Source: Rubripirellula reticaptiva
Lineage (GTDB): Bacteria > Planctomycetota > Planctomycetia > Pirellulales > Pirellulaceae
Direction of reading: 5' to 3'
Assembly: GCF_007860175.1 (NCBI RefSeq)
Contig: NZ_SJPX01000006.1
Location: 312,074 to 376,073, forward strand
Length of the DNA: 64,000 bases
The notes under the pieces were generated by a model. It was not told the DNA's origin. It searched no databases and was given only the letters and a program-made list of their open reading frames with translations. This document shows positions 46,819-55,528 of this stretch, piece by piece. Position 1 is the stretch's first letter; every line of letters starts with the position of its first letter. The position numbers and the translations under genes are program-made.

Positions 46819-48284
46819 CAGGACGCACCGTGACGATCGGCAATCGTATTGCCTTGGTGCGAGCATCGACTGAGGGTGATGAAGATGATTCGTTCGAGCA
46901 GATGCGAGGTTAGATCATTCTTACACGCAAACTCGTCAGCACCTGCTTCAATGCAGGCCTTCCCGACGATGATGTCGTCTTGTCCGGTTAGTACAACGAG
47001 CGGAACGTTGGACATTTCGGATCTTGCTTGACGGACGGTGTCGATCCCTGAACTGTCAGGTAACTGCAAATCCAACAACACCAGGTCAATTGCTGGATGC
47101 TGATGCTTTACCTCGACCGCTTCGGCGAGTGTTCGCGCTTCGTGAACCGTGACAGAATTGTTCCCTCTTTTTAGCATCTCGAGCGTCAAAAACAGGTCGT
47201 CTTGGTTGTCCTCGACGATCAGTATTTCGATGCCATGTTTTGGCGAGTCGGCTGACTTGCCAGTCCGAATCGCTTCCAGTGCAGTTGCAACATCCGCCAT
47301 TGACGAGAAGCGGTCCTCGGCGTGATGCGCTACCATGCGGTTCAACACACATCTAACGCTTTCGGGGGCAATCAATTCCGACAGCTGATTGACGTGCTCG
47401 TTCTTAACTAAATTCGAGATCTTCTCGCCGAGCGTCGCCCCCCCAATGCGCGACATTCCCGTCAACAGAAAAAACCACGTTGCGCCCAACGCGTAGATGT
47501 CCGAAAGCGGGGTAGCGGACGCGAGCGATAGGGCCTGTTCCGGTGCCATGAATTCTGGCGTTCCTGCTGCCATTTCGCATCGAGTGTGAAACGCTTGAGC
47601 GGACGGCTTGCCGATGTCTTCGGTCAATACCGCCAACCCCAAGTCAGTGACCTTCGTACGCCGGCCGTCCATGATCAAGTTGCCAGGTTTCACGTCACGG
47701 TGAATCAGCCCCCGTTGATGGGCGTGTTCGAGTCCATGAGCCGCGTCGATCATTATCTGGATTGTCGACTGCCAGTTGATCGGGCCGGAGATACTGACAC
47801 GTTTGTGGAGATCGGGCCCCGACATCTCTTCCATTGCAATGTACAGCACGCCGCGGTGGTCACCGACCTCGTACGAAACCACAACGTTCGGATGGGCAAG
47901 ACGTTGGACCAGTTCCATTTCACGGCGAAATCGGTTGGTCGATTGAACATTTTTGATCAGCTTTAACGCTACCGTATGATTGGAAAGCGATCGATGCTTG
48001 GCCCGGTAGACTTGACCTGAACCGCCTTCGCCGATCAACGAGGCGATTTCATAGTCGCCAATTTGCGTGCCGGCTGGCAATTCAATGAACGACCATTCGT
48101 CTTCTGCCACGCTTACGAAATAACGATCAAGTTCTTCCTGAACGAGACTCAATTGAACGGAAGAAAACTGTCCACTGTTTCGCAGTCGCTGAACAATCGA
48201 ATCCGAAACCAAACTCGTCACCTGGCTCTCGTAGGACGTCGAGCTAGTAGAGCGAATAAACGACGAGGGTGGCGGCTTGTTCAT
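46818..48284 (-). CDS. Ser/Thr protein kinase fused to a receiver domain
   Basis: 488 residues. A short N-terminal region precedes a Hanks-type kinase (about 75-340): GEGGSGQVYRA (glycine loop), ALKLIK (Lys), HRDVKPGNL (catalytic loop), VTDLGLA (DLG replaces DFG) and GTPEFMAPEQ. A receiver domain follows (about 355-475) with EDNQDDLFL, DLVLLDLQLPDSSG (phospho-Asp) and VVLTGQDD. The position expected to hold the conserved Lys reads ACKNDLTSH. The fusion joins eukaryotic-like and two-component signalling. No transmembrane segment is present. It sits between a PAS histidine kinase and a single-domain response regulator. Confidence 0.92.
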   Translation of the reverse strand: MNKPPPSSFIRSTSSTSYESQVTSLVSDSIVQRLRNSGQFSSVQLSLVQEELDRYFVSVAEDEWSFIELPAGTQIGDYEIASLIGEGGSGQVYRAKHRSLSNHTVALKLIKNVQSTNRFRREMELVQRLAHPNVVVSYEVGDHRGVLYIAMEEMSGPDLHKRVSISGPINWQSTIQIMIDAAHGLEHAHQRGLIHRDVKPGNLIMDGRRTKVTDLGLAVLTEDIGKPSAQAFHTRCEMAAGTPEFMAPEQALSLASATPLSDIYALGATWFFLLTGMSRIGGATLGEKISNLVKNEHVNQLSELIAPESVRCVLNRMVAHHAEDRFSSMADVATALEAIRTGKSADSPKHGIEILIVEDNQDDLFLTLEMLKRGNNSVTVHEARTLAEAVEVKHQHPAIDLVLLDLQLPDSSGIDTVRQARSEMSNVPLVVLTGQDDIIVGKACIEAGADEFACKNDLTSHLLERIIFITLSRCSHQGNTIADRHGAS

Positions 48285-48368
48285 TTGTGTGTTGAAGAAC
48301 GGATCTGGAAAGAGCCAGCCACATTCTAGGTATAGTACCGAGCTAGGGGGGGCACGATTCCTGATTTT

Positions 48369-50018
48369 TTAAGAGGTCTGGTCAGGTTTGTCCCCCAGAG
48401 CACCGTTTCGAACATCAGAATCACGCACCTCAATCACATCGGGAATGTCGATCCAGAATGTGCTACCACGATCTTCGGCAGAGTCGAGTCGGATTCCGCC
48501 ACCGTGTCGTTTTGCGATTCGTCGGCAAACGGCAAGTCCGATTCCGGTTCCCGGATACTGCTGTTGATCGTGCAGTCGGCGGAACACCTCAAACACTCGC
48601 TCGTGATATTTGGGTGCAATCCCGATTCCGTTGTCATTGACCGCAATGGACCAACCGTCGGCATTTCGAACTGCCCAGACACGGATGACTGGTTTCCCAC
48701 TGTGGTATTTGAGAGCATTTCCGATCAAGTTGGTAAGCAACTGAGAAAGCTGGGCAGGGTCGCCGTTGACAGTCGGAAGGGGTTGGGAAGTCACATCAGC
48801 CTGGGTGTCGTCAATTTGAGCTTCCAGGAGTGAAATCGCGTCGACAAAGACATCATCCAGTGAAACCTCCTCGAAGGGAGACGCTTGTGATTGGACTCGC
48901 GAGTATGCCAACAAGTCGTTGATCATCGTCTGCATCCGCTTGACCCCCACAACGATCCTGCCGATGTAGCCGTCAGCGTTTGCATCTAGCTTGCCGCTGT
49001 AGTCGACTTGTAGCAACTGCGAAAATCCCGCGATCGCGCGTAGCGGAGTTTGCAGATCGTGCGACGCAACGTAGGCAAATTGCTGCAGATCAATATTGCT
49101 TTCTTTAAGCGCCGTGTTGGCACTTTCGAGAGCAAGATTTAGTCGCTTCAGTTCATGCTCTGCATAGACCTGCTCGGTCACGTCGACATGAACACCCATC
49201 ATCCGAACCGGAGCTCCGTCGTCATCGAAAACCGCGCGACCTTGTGCAAGCATCCAGCGATAAGAGCCATCACGGCACCGCAACCGAAACGACGACTTGT
49301 ATTCGTCGGTGATACGAGAAAAATAGTCTTCAACTCGCTTCATCGCGCTGTCGTGATCATCGGGGTGCAAGCTCGATTTCCAATCTTCGAAGCACGTCCA
49401 CTCCGTCTCGTCCGTGAAGCCGAGTTGCTTCATGAATGTCGGCGAGTAATCGACTTCCCCCGTCTTTGCGTTCCAATTCCACAGACCAACGTTGGCTCCC
49501 CTCAGTGTCAGTTCAAGTTGATCGTTCGTGTTGGCTAGGTCCGCGGTTTGGAGCGCAACCATCGATCGCGCCTGCTCTTCGCTTCGCTGAAGTTGTTCGC
49601 GTTGGTTCGACAACTCGGTCGCTAAATCTTGACTAACACGAAGTTCATGCAAGAACCGTATGCAGAAAAAGCTGGTCATCCAGATTGCTAGGATCGACAA
49701 GCAGCGGTTTTCGATTGCTTTCCAGATAGTGTCTTCGCCGAGCGACACGTACCAACCGACCAGCGATAGAACGGTAAACAAAACGGCGGAAAGCAGAACA
49801 GCCTTGTAACTGCGCGACAGATACGCAAAATAGATGCCGGCGATGTAGGCGACCGGCGCCGCTATACCAACCGGTAACCAACAGTCCATCGCAAAGATTG
49901 CGATTCCAGTCGCAATCGCGACTCCGACAAAAAGGCGAGGCGAATTTTGTTTATTCACGCGGATCCGATCGGTGCAAAAGAACCAGTGACTGGTCAGCGG
50001 TTGCTTGCATTCTAGCAC
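48369..50018 (-). CDS. Membrane PAS-domain sensor histidine kinase
   Basis: 549 residues. Four or five hydrophobic segments (about 25-120) form a membrane sensor, a short coiled coil follows, then a PAS/PAC fold (about 165-290; NVGLWNWNAKTGEVDYSPTF, RWMLAQGRAVFDDDG). The kinase core has YVASHDLQTPLRAIAGFSQLL (phospho-His), NLIGNALKYH, DNGIGIAPKYHERVFEVF and GTGIGLAVCRRIAKRHGG. This core is close to those that pair with Rcp1-like regulators, which fits the gene at 46378. The start is GTG at 50018 or GTG at 49958; no ribosome site decides. It is 84 nt from the kinase-receiver gene. Confidence 0.9.
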   Translation of the reverse strand: MLECKQPLTSHWFFCTDRIRVNKQNSPRLFVGVAIATGIAIFAMDCWLPVGIAAPVAYIAGIYFAYLSRSYKAVLLSAVLFTVLSLVGWYVSLGEDTIWKAIENRCLSILAIWMTSFFCIRFLHELRVSQDLATELSNQREQLQRSEEQARSMVALQTADLANTNDQLELTLRGANVGLWNWNAKTGEVDYSPTFMKQLGFTDETEWTCFEDWKSSLHPDDHDSAMKRVEDYFSRITDEYKSSFRLRCRDGSYRWMLAQGRAVFDDDGAPVRMMGVHVDVTEQVYAEHELKRLNLALESANTALKESNIDLQQFAYVASHDLQTPLRAIAGFSQLLQVDYSGKLDANADGYIGRIVVGVKRMQTMINDLLAYSRVQSQASPFEEVSLDDVFVDAISLLEAQIDDTQADVTSQPLPTVNGDPAQLSQLLTNLIGNALKYHSGKPVIRVWAVRNADGWSIAVNDNGIGIAPKYHERVFEVFRRLHDQQQYPGTGIGLAVCRRIAKRHGGGIRLDSAEDRGSTFWIDIPDVIEVRDSDVRNGALGDKPDQTS

Positions 50019-50081
50019 GAGCGGCCGACGGTTTCTCAGTCGTGCAGAACGGATCGCAAATCTACGTTGCGGCAGTGAGCG

Positions 50082-50504
50082 TTACGGCCCGGTCGCTGAC
50101 ATGCCTGTCAGCTCGGACTCGCGTTTGAGTGAGCAAGTCGCGTGGATGGTTTTGTTCTTGAAAAACGAACAGTACGCGTACAAATTTGTCGACAGTGGCG
50201 TGTCGATGCTGACCGTGATCTCAGGAGTCTGATCAGTGATGGTCGATGGCGTCACAGTGATCACGGCGTCGAGGACACCGAGCGCGTCGATGTTTTCTTG
50301 GGCAACCTCGCGGACGGTTGCTGCTGACTTGCCCGGCAAGATTCCCTGTCGAGCGCCTTCGTACGCAGCAAGCGATGCGGTGTCACGAATGTTTTGAACA
50401 CGAGCAAAGTCGATGGCGGCAAACAAGAGTCCAAACAGAACGGGAATCACTAGTGCTAGCTCGATCGCTGTGGTTCCGCGACGTTGTCGCAAAGTTCGAT
50501 TCAT
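50082..50504 (-). CDS. TadE-like pilus assembly protein
   Basis: 140 residues. The N-terminus RRGTTAIELALVIPVLFGLLFAAIDFARV is the TadE/TadG pseudopilin-like segment with the conserved Glu and one membrane helix; the rest is a short extracellular domain. The start at 50504 is chosen by the family; upstream ATGs at 50534 and 50552 add unrelated residues. It is the last of three Tad-type genes on this strand. Confidence 0.85.
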   Translation of the reverse strand: MNRTLRQRRGTTAIELALVIPVLFGLLFAAIDFARVQNIRDTASLAAYEGARQGILPGKSAATVREVAQENIDALGVLDAVITVTPSTITDQTPEITVSIDTPLSTNLYAYCSFFKNKTIHATCSLKRESELTGMSATGP

Positions 50505-50567
50505 GATGCGTTGGCTTTCTGTTCGCCGATTCATGGGTCTTGGTTTCATCACGGATTTGGGAATTGA

Positions 50568-51743
50568 TCAATCAATCAGCGTTACGGGAAGACTAAAAGC
50601 GAGTTCGCGAAAAGCTTCGACGAGCGCGACACCGTTGCTGGCGTGGTAGTGACGCCCACCGCCCGCGTTTGCGACTGAGACCATATCAGCTTGGTCTGCA
50701 TTAGCCAGAAAAGTTACCGTATGCACCGTGATATCATTACTTTTCGCCGTTTGCGCAAGCGAGACGGGGTCGGTTCCGAAATTCCATTTACCGTCGGTCA
50801 TCACGACCAACGTTTTTTTCGCATGCGATGTTACGTTTGGCTCGGTCAACATATCAATACCCGCTTGCAATCCGGCGGACAGGTTTGTGCCACCAAGCAT
50901 CACATCGCTGCCACGACTTTCGACGGATGATCGAATGCCAGCGAAATCGTCACCGAGGGAAACGTCAGTACTTGATGCAGGAAAAGTTCTTCCAGTGAGT
51001 CCGCCCTCGTAGGTCGATAAGTCAATTTCAGATCCAAAGCTCACTAAGCCGATTTTTTGACTCGAGTTGCGATCCTCGATTATGTCAACAAACTCGACGA
51101 CGGCTTGCTGTAAGTAAGACCACCGGCTTTCCGTTGGGTCTGGCGGATAGATGACCGGGTCGTCTGGCGTTGTCGCAATCGCAGGGGGATACGAGAATTC
51201 ATTACCTGTCAGGTCAAAGCACATGGAATGCGAGCGATCGATTACCACGCAAATTTCGTTATCTGCAAAGCTCGCTGTTGATTGCAAGCTGGTGCTGAAT
51301 GAGTGGCTGCCGGTGATCCCGCCAAAAAACAGCGACACTGGCTGAGACGCGGTAACACGAACTGCGCTTAACGGCAATGCATCCGCGACGAATGACCATG
51401 ATCCATCGGGTTGTCGTTCCGAGCGTCCAAATTGGATATCGGCGTTGGTCAAAACGAGTCCCGATCCACCAACCTTGTTCGCAGCGGCGAGAGTGATTGC
51501 GGCAGTTCGAGCGGCCGACGTCGAGTCTTCGCGGACTAGCGATTCCGCACCTGCTTTTGCGGCCGAGTCGGCAGCCGCACGCAATTCGAGCCGCGACAAT
51601 TGCATGTAGCCGACATCGATCGACAACGCCGCCATCAACAAAAAAACGGTGAACGATGCCAATACCAGCACGGCGGCCGAACCGGTTCGTCGGCGGTTTG
51701 TTTTTGCCGTCACGTTGTTTCTTTTTTGACTCGCGTAATTCAT
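50568..51743 (-). CDS. TadG-like protein with von Willebrand factor A domain
   Basis: 391 residues. The N-terminal Tad segment (GSAAVLVLASFTVFLLMAALSIDVGYM) and an Ala-rich linker (LRAAADSAAKAGAESL) are followed by a vWA domain with the MIDAS motif DRSHS and later Thr and Asp positions (GGTNLSAGL, VMTDGKWNFG). It probably forms a surface or envelope adhesin-like component of a Tad system. It overlaps the next upstream TadE-like gene by 4 nt (51740-51743). Confidence 0.87.
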   Translation of the reverse strand: MNYASQKRNNVTAKTNRRRTGSAAVLVLASFTVFLLMAALSIDVGYMQLSRLELRAAADSAAKAGAESLVREDSTSAARTAAITLAAANKVGGSGLVLTNADIQFGRSERQPDGSWSFVADALPLSAVRVTASQPVSLFFGGITGSHSFSTSLQSTASFADNEICVVIDRSHSMCFDLTGNEFSYPPAIATTPDDPVIYPPDPTESRWSYLQQAVVEFVDIIEDRNSSQKIGLVSFGSEIDLSTYEGGLTGRTFPASSTDVSLGDDFAGIRSSVESRGSDVMLGGTNLSAGLQAGIDMLTEPNVTSHAKKTLVVMTDGKWNFGTDPVSLAQTAKSNDITVHTVTFLANADQADMVSVANAGGGRHYHASNGVALVEAFRELAFSLPVTLID

Positions 51744-52153
51744 AGCTTCACCATTGCAATGCTCGTCGTGATCTGACGCGGTGGCATGATGAAATTCAAA
51801 CCACCCGAATTCAGTTCCGATGGAATCTGTACGGTCACCGTAACCACCGTGCCTCGACTCATCGTCGCGTTCACTTCCGGAGTGATTTGGACGGTTCCGC
51901 CATCAATGTTCATTGCATTCAAGACTTCATCCGCACGCTGTCTCGCAGCGATTTCGGTTCCGCCTGTTGAAGTCGCGAGTCGCGCGGCTTCGTAGGCAGC
52001 CGCAGTGCCGGCCTGTTTCGCGAAGATCCCGTGACTCATCTCGATCGAGCCGAATACGACAAGAGTCAGGATCGGTAAGCAAACGGCGAACTCGACGGCA
52101 GCAACTGCCCGTCGGGATCCGCTTTGGAACGTTCGTTTTTGTCTGGATATCAC
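51740..52153 (-). CDS. TadE-like pilus assembly protein
   Basis: 137 residues from the GTG at 52153; an in-frame TTG at 52249 would add 32 residues without family character. The Tad segment is RRAVAAVEFAVCLPILTLVVFGSIEMSHGIF, followed by an Ala-rich helix (GTAAAYEAARLA). It overlaps the vWA gene by 4 nt, forming a three-gene set with the other TadE-like gene. The secretion ATPase, secretin and prepilin peptidase genes of a complete Tad locus are not in the window. Confidence 0.8.
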   Translation of the reverse strand: MISRQKRTFQSGSRRAVAAVEFAVCLPILTLVVFGSIEMSHGIFAKQAGTAAAYEAARLATSTGGTEIAARQRADEVLNAMNIDGGTVQITPEVNATMSRGTVVTVTVQIPSELNSGGLNFIMPPRQITTSIAMVKL

Positions 52154-52397
52154 AATTGTGCCGGCTAGGTGGTTTGAGCATTCACACCGAAGCGAACCTT
52201 CTGGATAGAGAGTGACTAGAGATGCGTTTCTAGGGATTCTCTCAGTCAAGCCTCTGCCTCTTGCTAAAACTTAGGTCAACAATGTGCAGAAAGCTCTAGA
52301 AATCGCGATTATTCGTGGGGGGCTGGTCCCCCCTTAACCAAAGTGGCATTGTCCGTGACGTGAACTAACGCCGCTGATAAACGAGAGAGTGCAGGAT

Positions 52398-53078
52398 TTA
52401 GGAATCCAGCTCGCTCAGTCTCGACAACCCAGTCGCGTCGATCACGCGAATGGCATGATTGGCGTCGATTTCGATCAAGCCCTGATCGCTTAGCCGGCGA
52501 AGGACCCGAGAAAATGTTTCGCCGGTCAAATTTAGATGATTGGCTAGATCCTTTTTTGGTCCGGGCAGTAACAAAGCACCGACGGAATCGACGTGGGCCG
52601 AGCAAAGGATCCGAGCAACACGTTCGGAAGCATCTCGCAGCACAATATTGTCGAGCAGTTGCACAAAGTGTTGTGTCCACATCGACATACCAGTCAACAT
52701 CTGGCGACACAAAGTGTGATTAGTGGCAAGCGCATGCTGCATCGCATTGGTCGGAATCATCACGCATTGTGTCGCCTGCATCGCCATTGCGCTGGCCGGC
52801 AACTTGAAGTCCGCGAATACGGCGGCTTCGGCGAACGAATGGCCTGGACCGCACAGGTGCAAAATGTGCTGCTGGCCGCCGGCACCGTTTCGAAACACCC
52901 GGACGAGTCCAACCTTGACGACAAACAGCCCAGGACAAGAGTTGCCTTGCACGAAGATCATCTCACCCGCGACAAAGTTCTTGGAAACGGAAACAGCTGC
53001 AAGCGTATCGATTTGGCCTGGATCAAGACCGCGAAACAGTTGACTTGCCGAAATCGTTTGGGCCAGCTGCCGAATCAT
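52398..53078 (-). CDS. Crp/FNR-superfamily regulator (DNR-like)
   Basis: 226 residues with a cyclic-nucleotide-binding-like sensor (about 12-125; FVAGEMIFVQGNSCPGLFVV, GPGHSFAEAAVF), a dimer helix and a winged helix. The recognition helix has ETFSRVLRRL, with the E-x-x-S-R pattern of FNR and DNR proteins that read TTGAT. The N-terminal Cys cluster of oxygen-sensing FNR is missing, so a haem- or NO-sensing DNR type is more likely (inference). A perfect TTGAT-N4-ATCAA box lies 30 nt upstream of its start, between it and nrfH. Confidence 0.9.
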   Translation of the reverse strand: MIRQLAQTISASQLFRGLDPGQIDTLAAVSVSKNFVAGEMIFVQGNSCPGLFVVKVGLVRVFRNGAGGQQHILHLCGPGHSFAEAAVFADFKLPASAMAMQATQCVMIPTNAMQHALATNHTLCRQMLTGMSMWTQHFVQLLDNIVLRDASERVARILCSAHVDSVGALLLPGPKKDLANHLNLTGETFSRVLRRLSDQGLIEIDANHAIRVIDATGLSRLSELDS

Positions 53079-53107
53079 CGAACAATTCCGAATATTTTTG
53101 AGTGCGA

Positions 53108-53121
53108 TTGATCTAGATCAA
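53108..53121. promoter_or_regulatory. FNR/DNR binding site
   Basis: TTGAT-CTAG-ATCAA is a perfect 14-bp palindrome equal to the FNR consensus. It sits in the divergent gap between the Crp/FNR-type regulator gene and nrfHA. If it acts at -41.5 on the plus strand, transcription would start near 53156, with the weak -10 TGTTAAG at 53141. It is likely to control both directions. Confidence 0.72.
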
Positions 53122-53240
53122 GACGAGTTGGTCACGAGATTGTTAAGCTGCCGGTGCAAAAAGGGGCTAGCGAGTATTGAACGACGCGTTAGGTTTCCAC
53201 TCGCGTTGCACCTGAACTCGCGTCGATGCAGGAAGCATTC

Positions 53241-53795
53241 ATGTCGGAAGATAAACATCAGTCACAATCGCCGGAACCCGCCAACAGCGAGCCGCAGGAG
53301 CCTGGACAGCCAGAATCCCCGGGGTCAAAGGCGCCGCGGCGATACCGGATGGGCAAAACGGCGGCCCTTTTCGCCATCTGCCTCGGTGCATTGGTTGGGT
53401 TGGGCGCATTCACGTTTGGCTATGGCAAGGGCGCCAGCTATCTGAGCAATAATCCACAAACCTGTGTGAACTGCCACGTGATGCAGGGGCACATGGATTC
53501 CTGGCAACAAAGCAGTCACCACACCGTCGCGGTCTGCAACGACTGCCATTTGCCACACGACTTTATTGGTAAATGGGTCACTAAAGCAGACAATGGGTTC
53601 TTTCACTCGTTGGCCTTCACCGTCGGCGGGTTCAAGGACCCGATCCAGATCAAGCCACGCAACGCTCGCGTGACGCAAGGCGCCTGCGTTTCTTGTCACA
53701 AGGAATTTGTGCATCCGCTGCTGCCCGATACGGCGGGCGGCGACATGCAGTCGTGCGTGCATTGCCACAAGAGCGTGGGTCACGCCGGACGTTAA
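53241..53795 (+). CDS. nrfH: NrfH-like tetrahaem cytochrome c, quinol dehydrogenase
   Basis: 184 residues from ATG 53241, which follows AGGAAG at a good distance. A Pro/Glu-rich cytoplasmic start is followed by one membrane anchor (ALFAICLGALVGLGAFTFGY) and four CxxCH haem sites (CVNCHVMQGHM, CNDCHLPHD, CVSCHKEF, CVHCHKS), as in NrfH. It takes electrons from the quinol pool and passes them to NrfA. It is followed by nrfA after 66 nt and sits beside an FNR-type box. Confidence 0.92.
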   Translation: MSEDKHQSQSPEPANSEPQEPGQPESPGSKAPRRYRMGKTAALFAICLGALVGLGAFTFGYGKGASYLSNNPQTCVNCHVMQGHMDSWQQSSHHTVAVCNDCHLPHDFIGKWVTKADNGFFHSLAFTVGGFKDPIQIKPRNARVTQGACVSCHKEFVHPLLPDTAGGDMQSCVHCHKSVGHAGR

Positions 53796-53861
53796 CTTCG
53801 CCGGACGATTGCGTCGCGGTATTTGATATTCTCTTCAACTCTATCCAACTAACGTTTCTCG

Positions 53862-55430
53862 ATGACTGAAAACTCAAAACGCGGTTTCGGCTGGCTTGTA
53901 CTTCTGACGGGACTGGTCGCACTGGCAACGATCGGCGTGTCTGCGCTGTTGGTCAACATATTCGAACGCAAACAGGAAGCTCGCCAGCCGTTCGTGCGAG
54001 TCGTCGAGGTCAACGAGGTTAGTACCGATCCGAAACCGTGGGGGCTAAATTTCCCGCAGCAATTCGAGGACTATCAAAAGACGGTCGACGACGATTACAC
54101 GGACTACGGCGGAAATCACGCTTTGCCACCTAGCAAATTGAAAGAACATCCGTGGTTGAAACGCTTATTCGCTGGCTATGCATTCAGCATCGACTACCGC
54201 GAAGCACGCGGCCACGCGCACATGTTGGCCGACCAAGAGGTCACCAAACGAGTGACCGACGTCCAACAGGCTGGTGCCTGTCTGCACTGCCACGCTTCGA
54301 TTATCCCAACGTACCGACGCATCGGAATGGAATCTTTGGGACAAGATGTCACCGAAGAATCTCTCGGCGCATCGTACAACCAAGAGGCTGTGCTGGCGGG
54401 GTTCAAGGCCGTCAGCCAAAAGACTTACGAAGAAGTCCACGCCGAACTTGAAAAGACTTTCGACGGTGTCGTCAAAGCCGAAGCCGGCGATCCTCACTTG
54501 GGCAACGCTCACCCGGTTTCCTGCATCGACTGTCACGACCCCGAAACGATGTCGATTCGCGTGACTCGCCCCGGGTTCATCTTAGGAATCGCCAAACTGG
54601 CCAAGAGCGACGATCCTGTTCCACACCTGCCAAGCATTCAAAAGTGGCGTGACGATGGTTCGAAAGGCGAATACGACCCGAACGTTCACGCGACGCGTCA
54701 AGAGTTGCGGTCGTTCGTGTGCGGTCAATGTCACGTCGAGTACTACTGTGCGAACAAGATGACGCTGACGTTCCCGTGGAGCAACGGTTTAAAGATGGAG
54801 AACCTGGAGAAAGAATGGGACGAAACGGTCTTCCCTGAGGACGCCGACGGCAAGAGCCCAGGCGAGTTCTTTGACTACGTGCACAAGGAAACCGGCACGA
54901 AGGTCTACAAGGCACAGCACCCCGAATTTGAATTGTGGAGCCAAGGCATTCATGCTCGTGCAGGCGTCAGTTGCAGCGATTGCCACATGCCCTACGAAAA
55001 GGTCGGTGCGACCAAGGTCAGCAGCCACTGGGTGCGAAGCCCGATGCAGAACATCAACAAGGCGTGCCAAACGTGCCACCATGTGCCCGAACAAGAAATC
55101 AAGGCTCGCGTGGATCTGATCCAGGACCGTACGCGATCGCTGATCGACCGCGCGGCTGACGGAGTGACGGACATGTTCGATGCCATCGTCGCCATTCAAG
55201 AAGCCGGTGCAACGGAAGAACAGTTGAAGCCGATACGCGACTTGCAACGTAAAGCCATGTGGCGTTTGGATTACATCGCAAGCGAAAACAGCAAAGGCTT
55301 CCACGCCAGCCAAGAATCGGCCCGAATCCTGGCCGAGTCGGTTGACTATGCTCGCCAAGCAATCGCAGCCTGCTACAAATTGGGTTTGCCTATCAAAGCA
55401 AAGCCGGAAACCGAAGAAGTCGCTAACTGA
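53862..55430 (+). CDS. nrfA: Cytochrome c nitrite reductase NrfA (CxxCH type)
   Basis: A 522-residue pentahaem enzyme that reduces nitrite to ammonium in six electrons. The N-terminal membrane segment (LVLLTGLVALATIGVSALLV) is followed by five haem sites: CLHCH (from Cys140), CIDCH, CGQCHVEYYC, CSDCHMPYE and CQTCHH. The classical enzyme has CxxCK at the first (catalytic) haem; here it is CxxCH. The conserved KMTLTFPW and VEYY regions of the active site are present. It forms the nrfHA operon and probably sits in the periplasm. Confidence 0.94.
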   Translation: MTENSKRGFGWLVLLTGLVALATIGVSALLVNIFERKQEARQPFVRVVEVNEVSTDPKPWGLNFPQQFEDYQKTVDDDYTDYGGNHALPPSKLKEHPWLKRLFAGYAFSIDYREARGHAHMLADQEVTKRVTDVQQAGACLHCHASIIPTYRRIGMESLGQDVTEESLGASYNQEAVLAGFKAVSQKTYEEVHAELEKTFDGVVKAEAGDPHLGNAHPVSCIDCHDPETMSIRVTRPGFILGIAKLAKSDDPVPHLPSIQKWRDDGSKGEYDPNVHATRQELRSFVCGQCHVEYYCANKMTLTFPWSNGLKMENLEKEWDETVFPEDADGKSPGEFFDYVHKETGTKVYKAQHPEFELWSQGIHARAGVSCSDCHMPYEKVGATKVSSHWVRSPMQNINKACQTCHHVPEQEIKARVDLIQDRTRSLIDRAADGVTDMFDAIVAIQEAGATEEQLKPIRDLQRKAMWRLDYIASENSKGFHASQESARILAESVDYARQAIAACYKLGLPIKAKPETEEVAN

Positions 55431-55470
55431 GTCGCGCGAGCGACAATTCAGCGAACACAAGCCCGAAGCG

Positions 55471-55502
55471 AAAGCGAGTGAATCAACTGGTTCGCTCGCT
55501 TT
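55471..55502. terminator. Terminator hairpin between nrfA and a convergent gene
   Basis: AAAGCGAGTGAA and TTCGCTCGCTTT form a 12-bp stem (one G-T pair) with an 8-nt loop. It lies 41 nt after the nrfA stop and 26 nt before the stop of the convergent cytochrome gene, and can act in both directions. Confidence 0.55.
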
Positions 55503-55528
55503 GCGGGATAACTATCGTGCCCCGCCGA

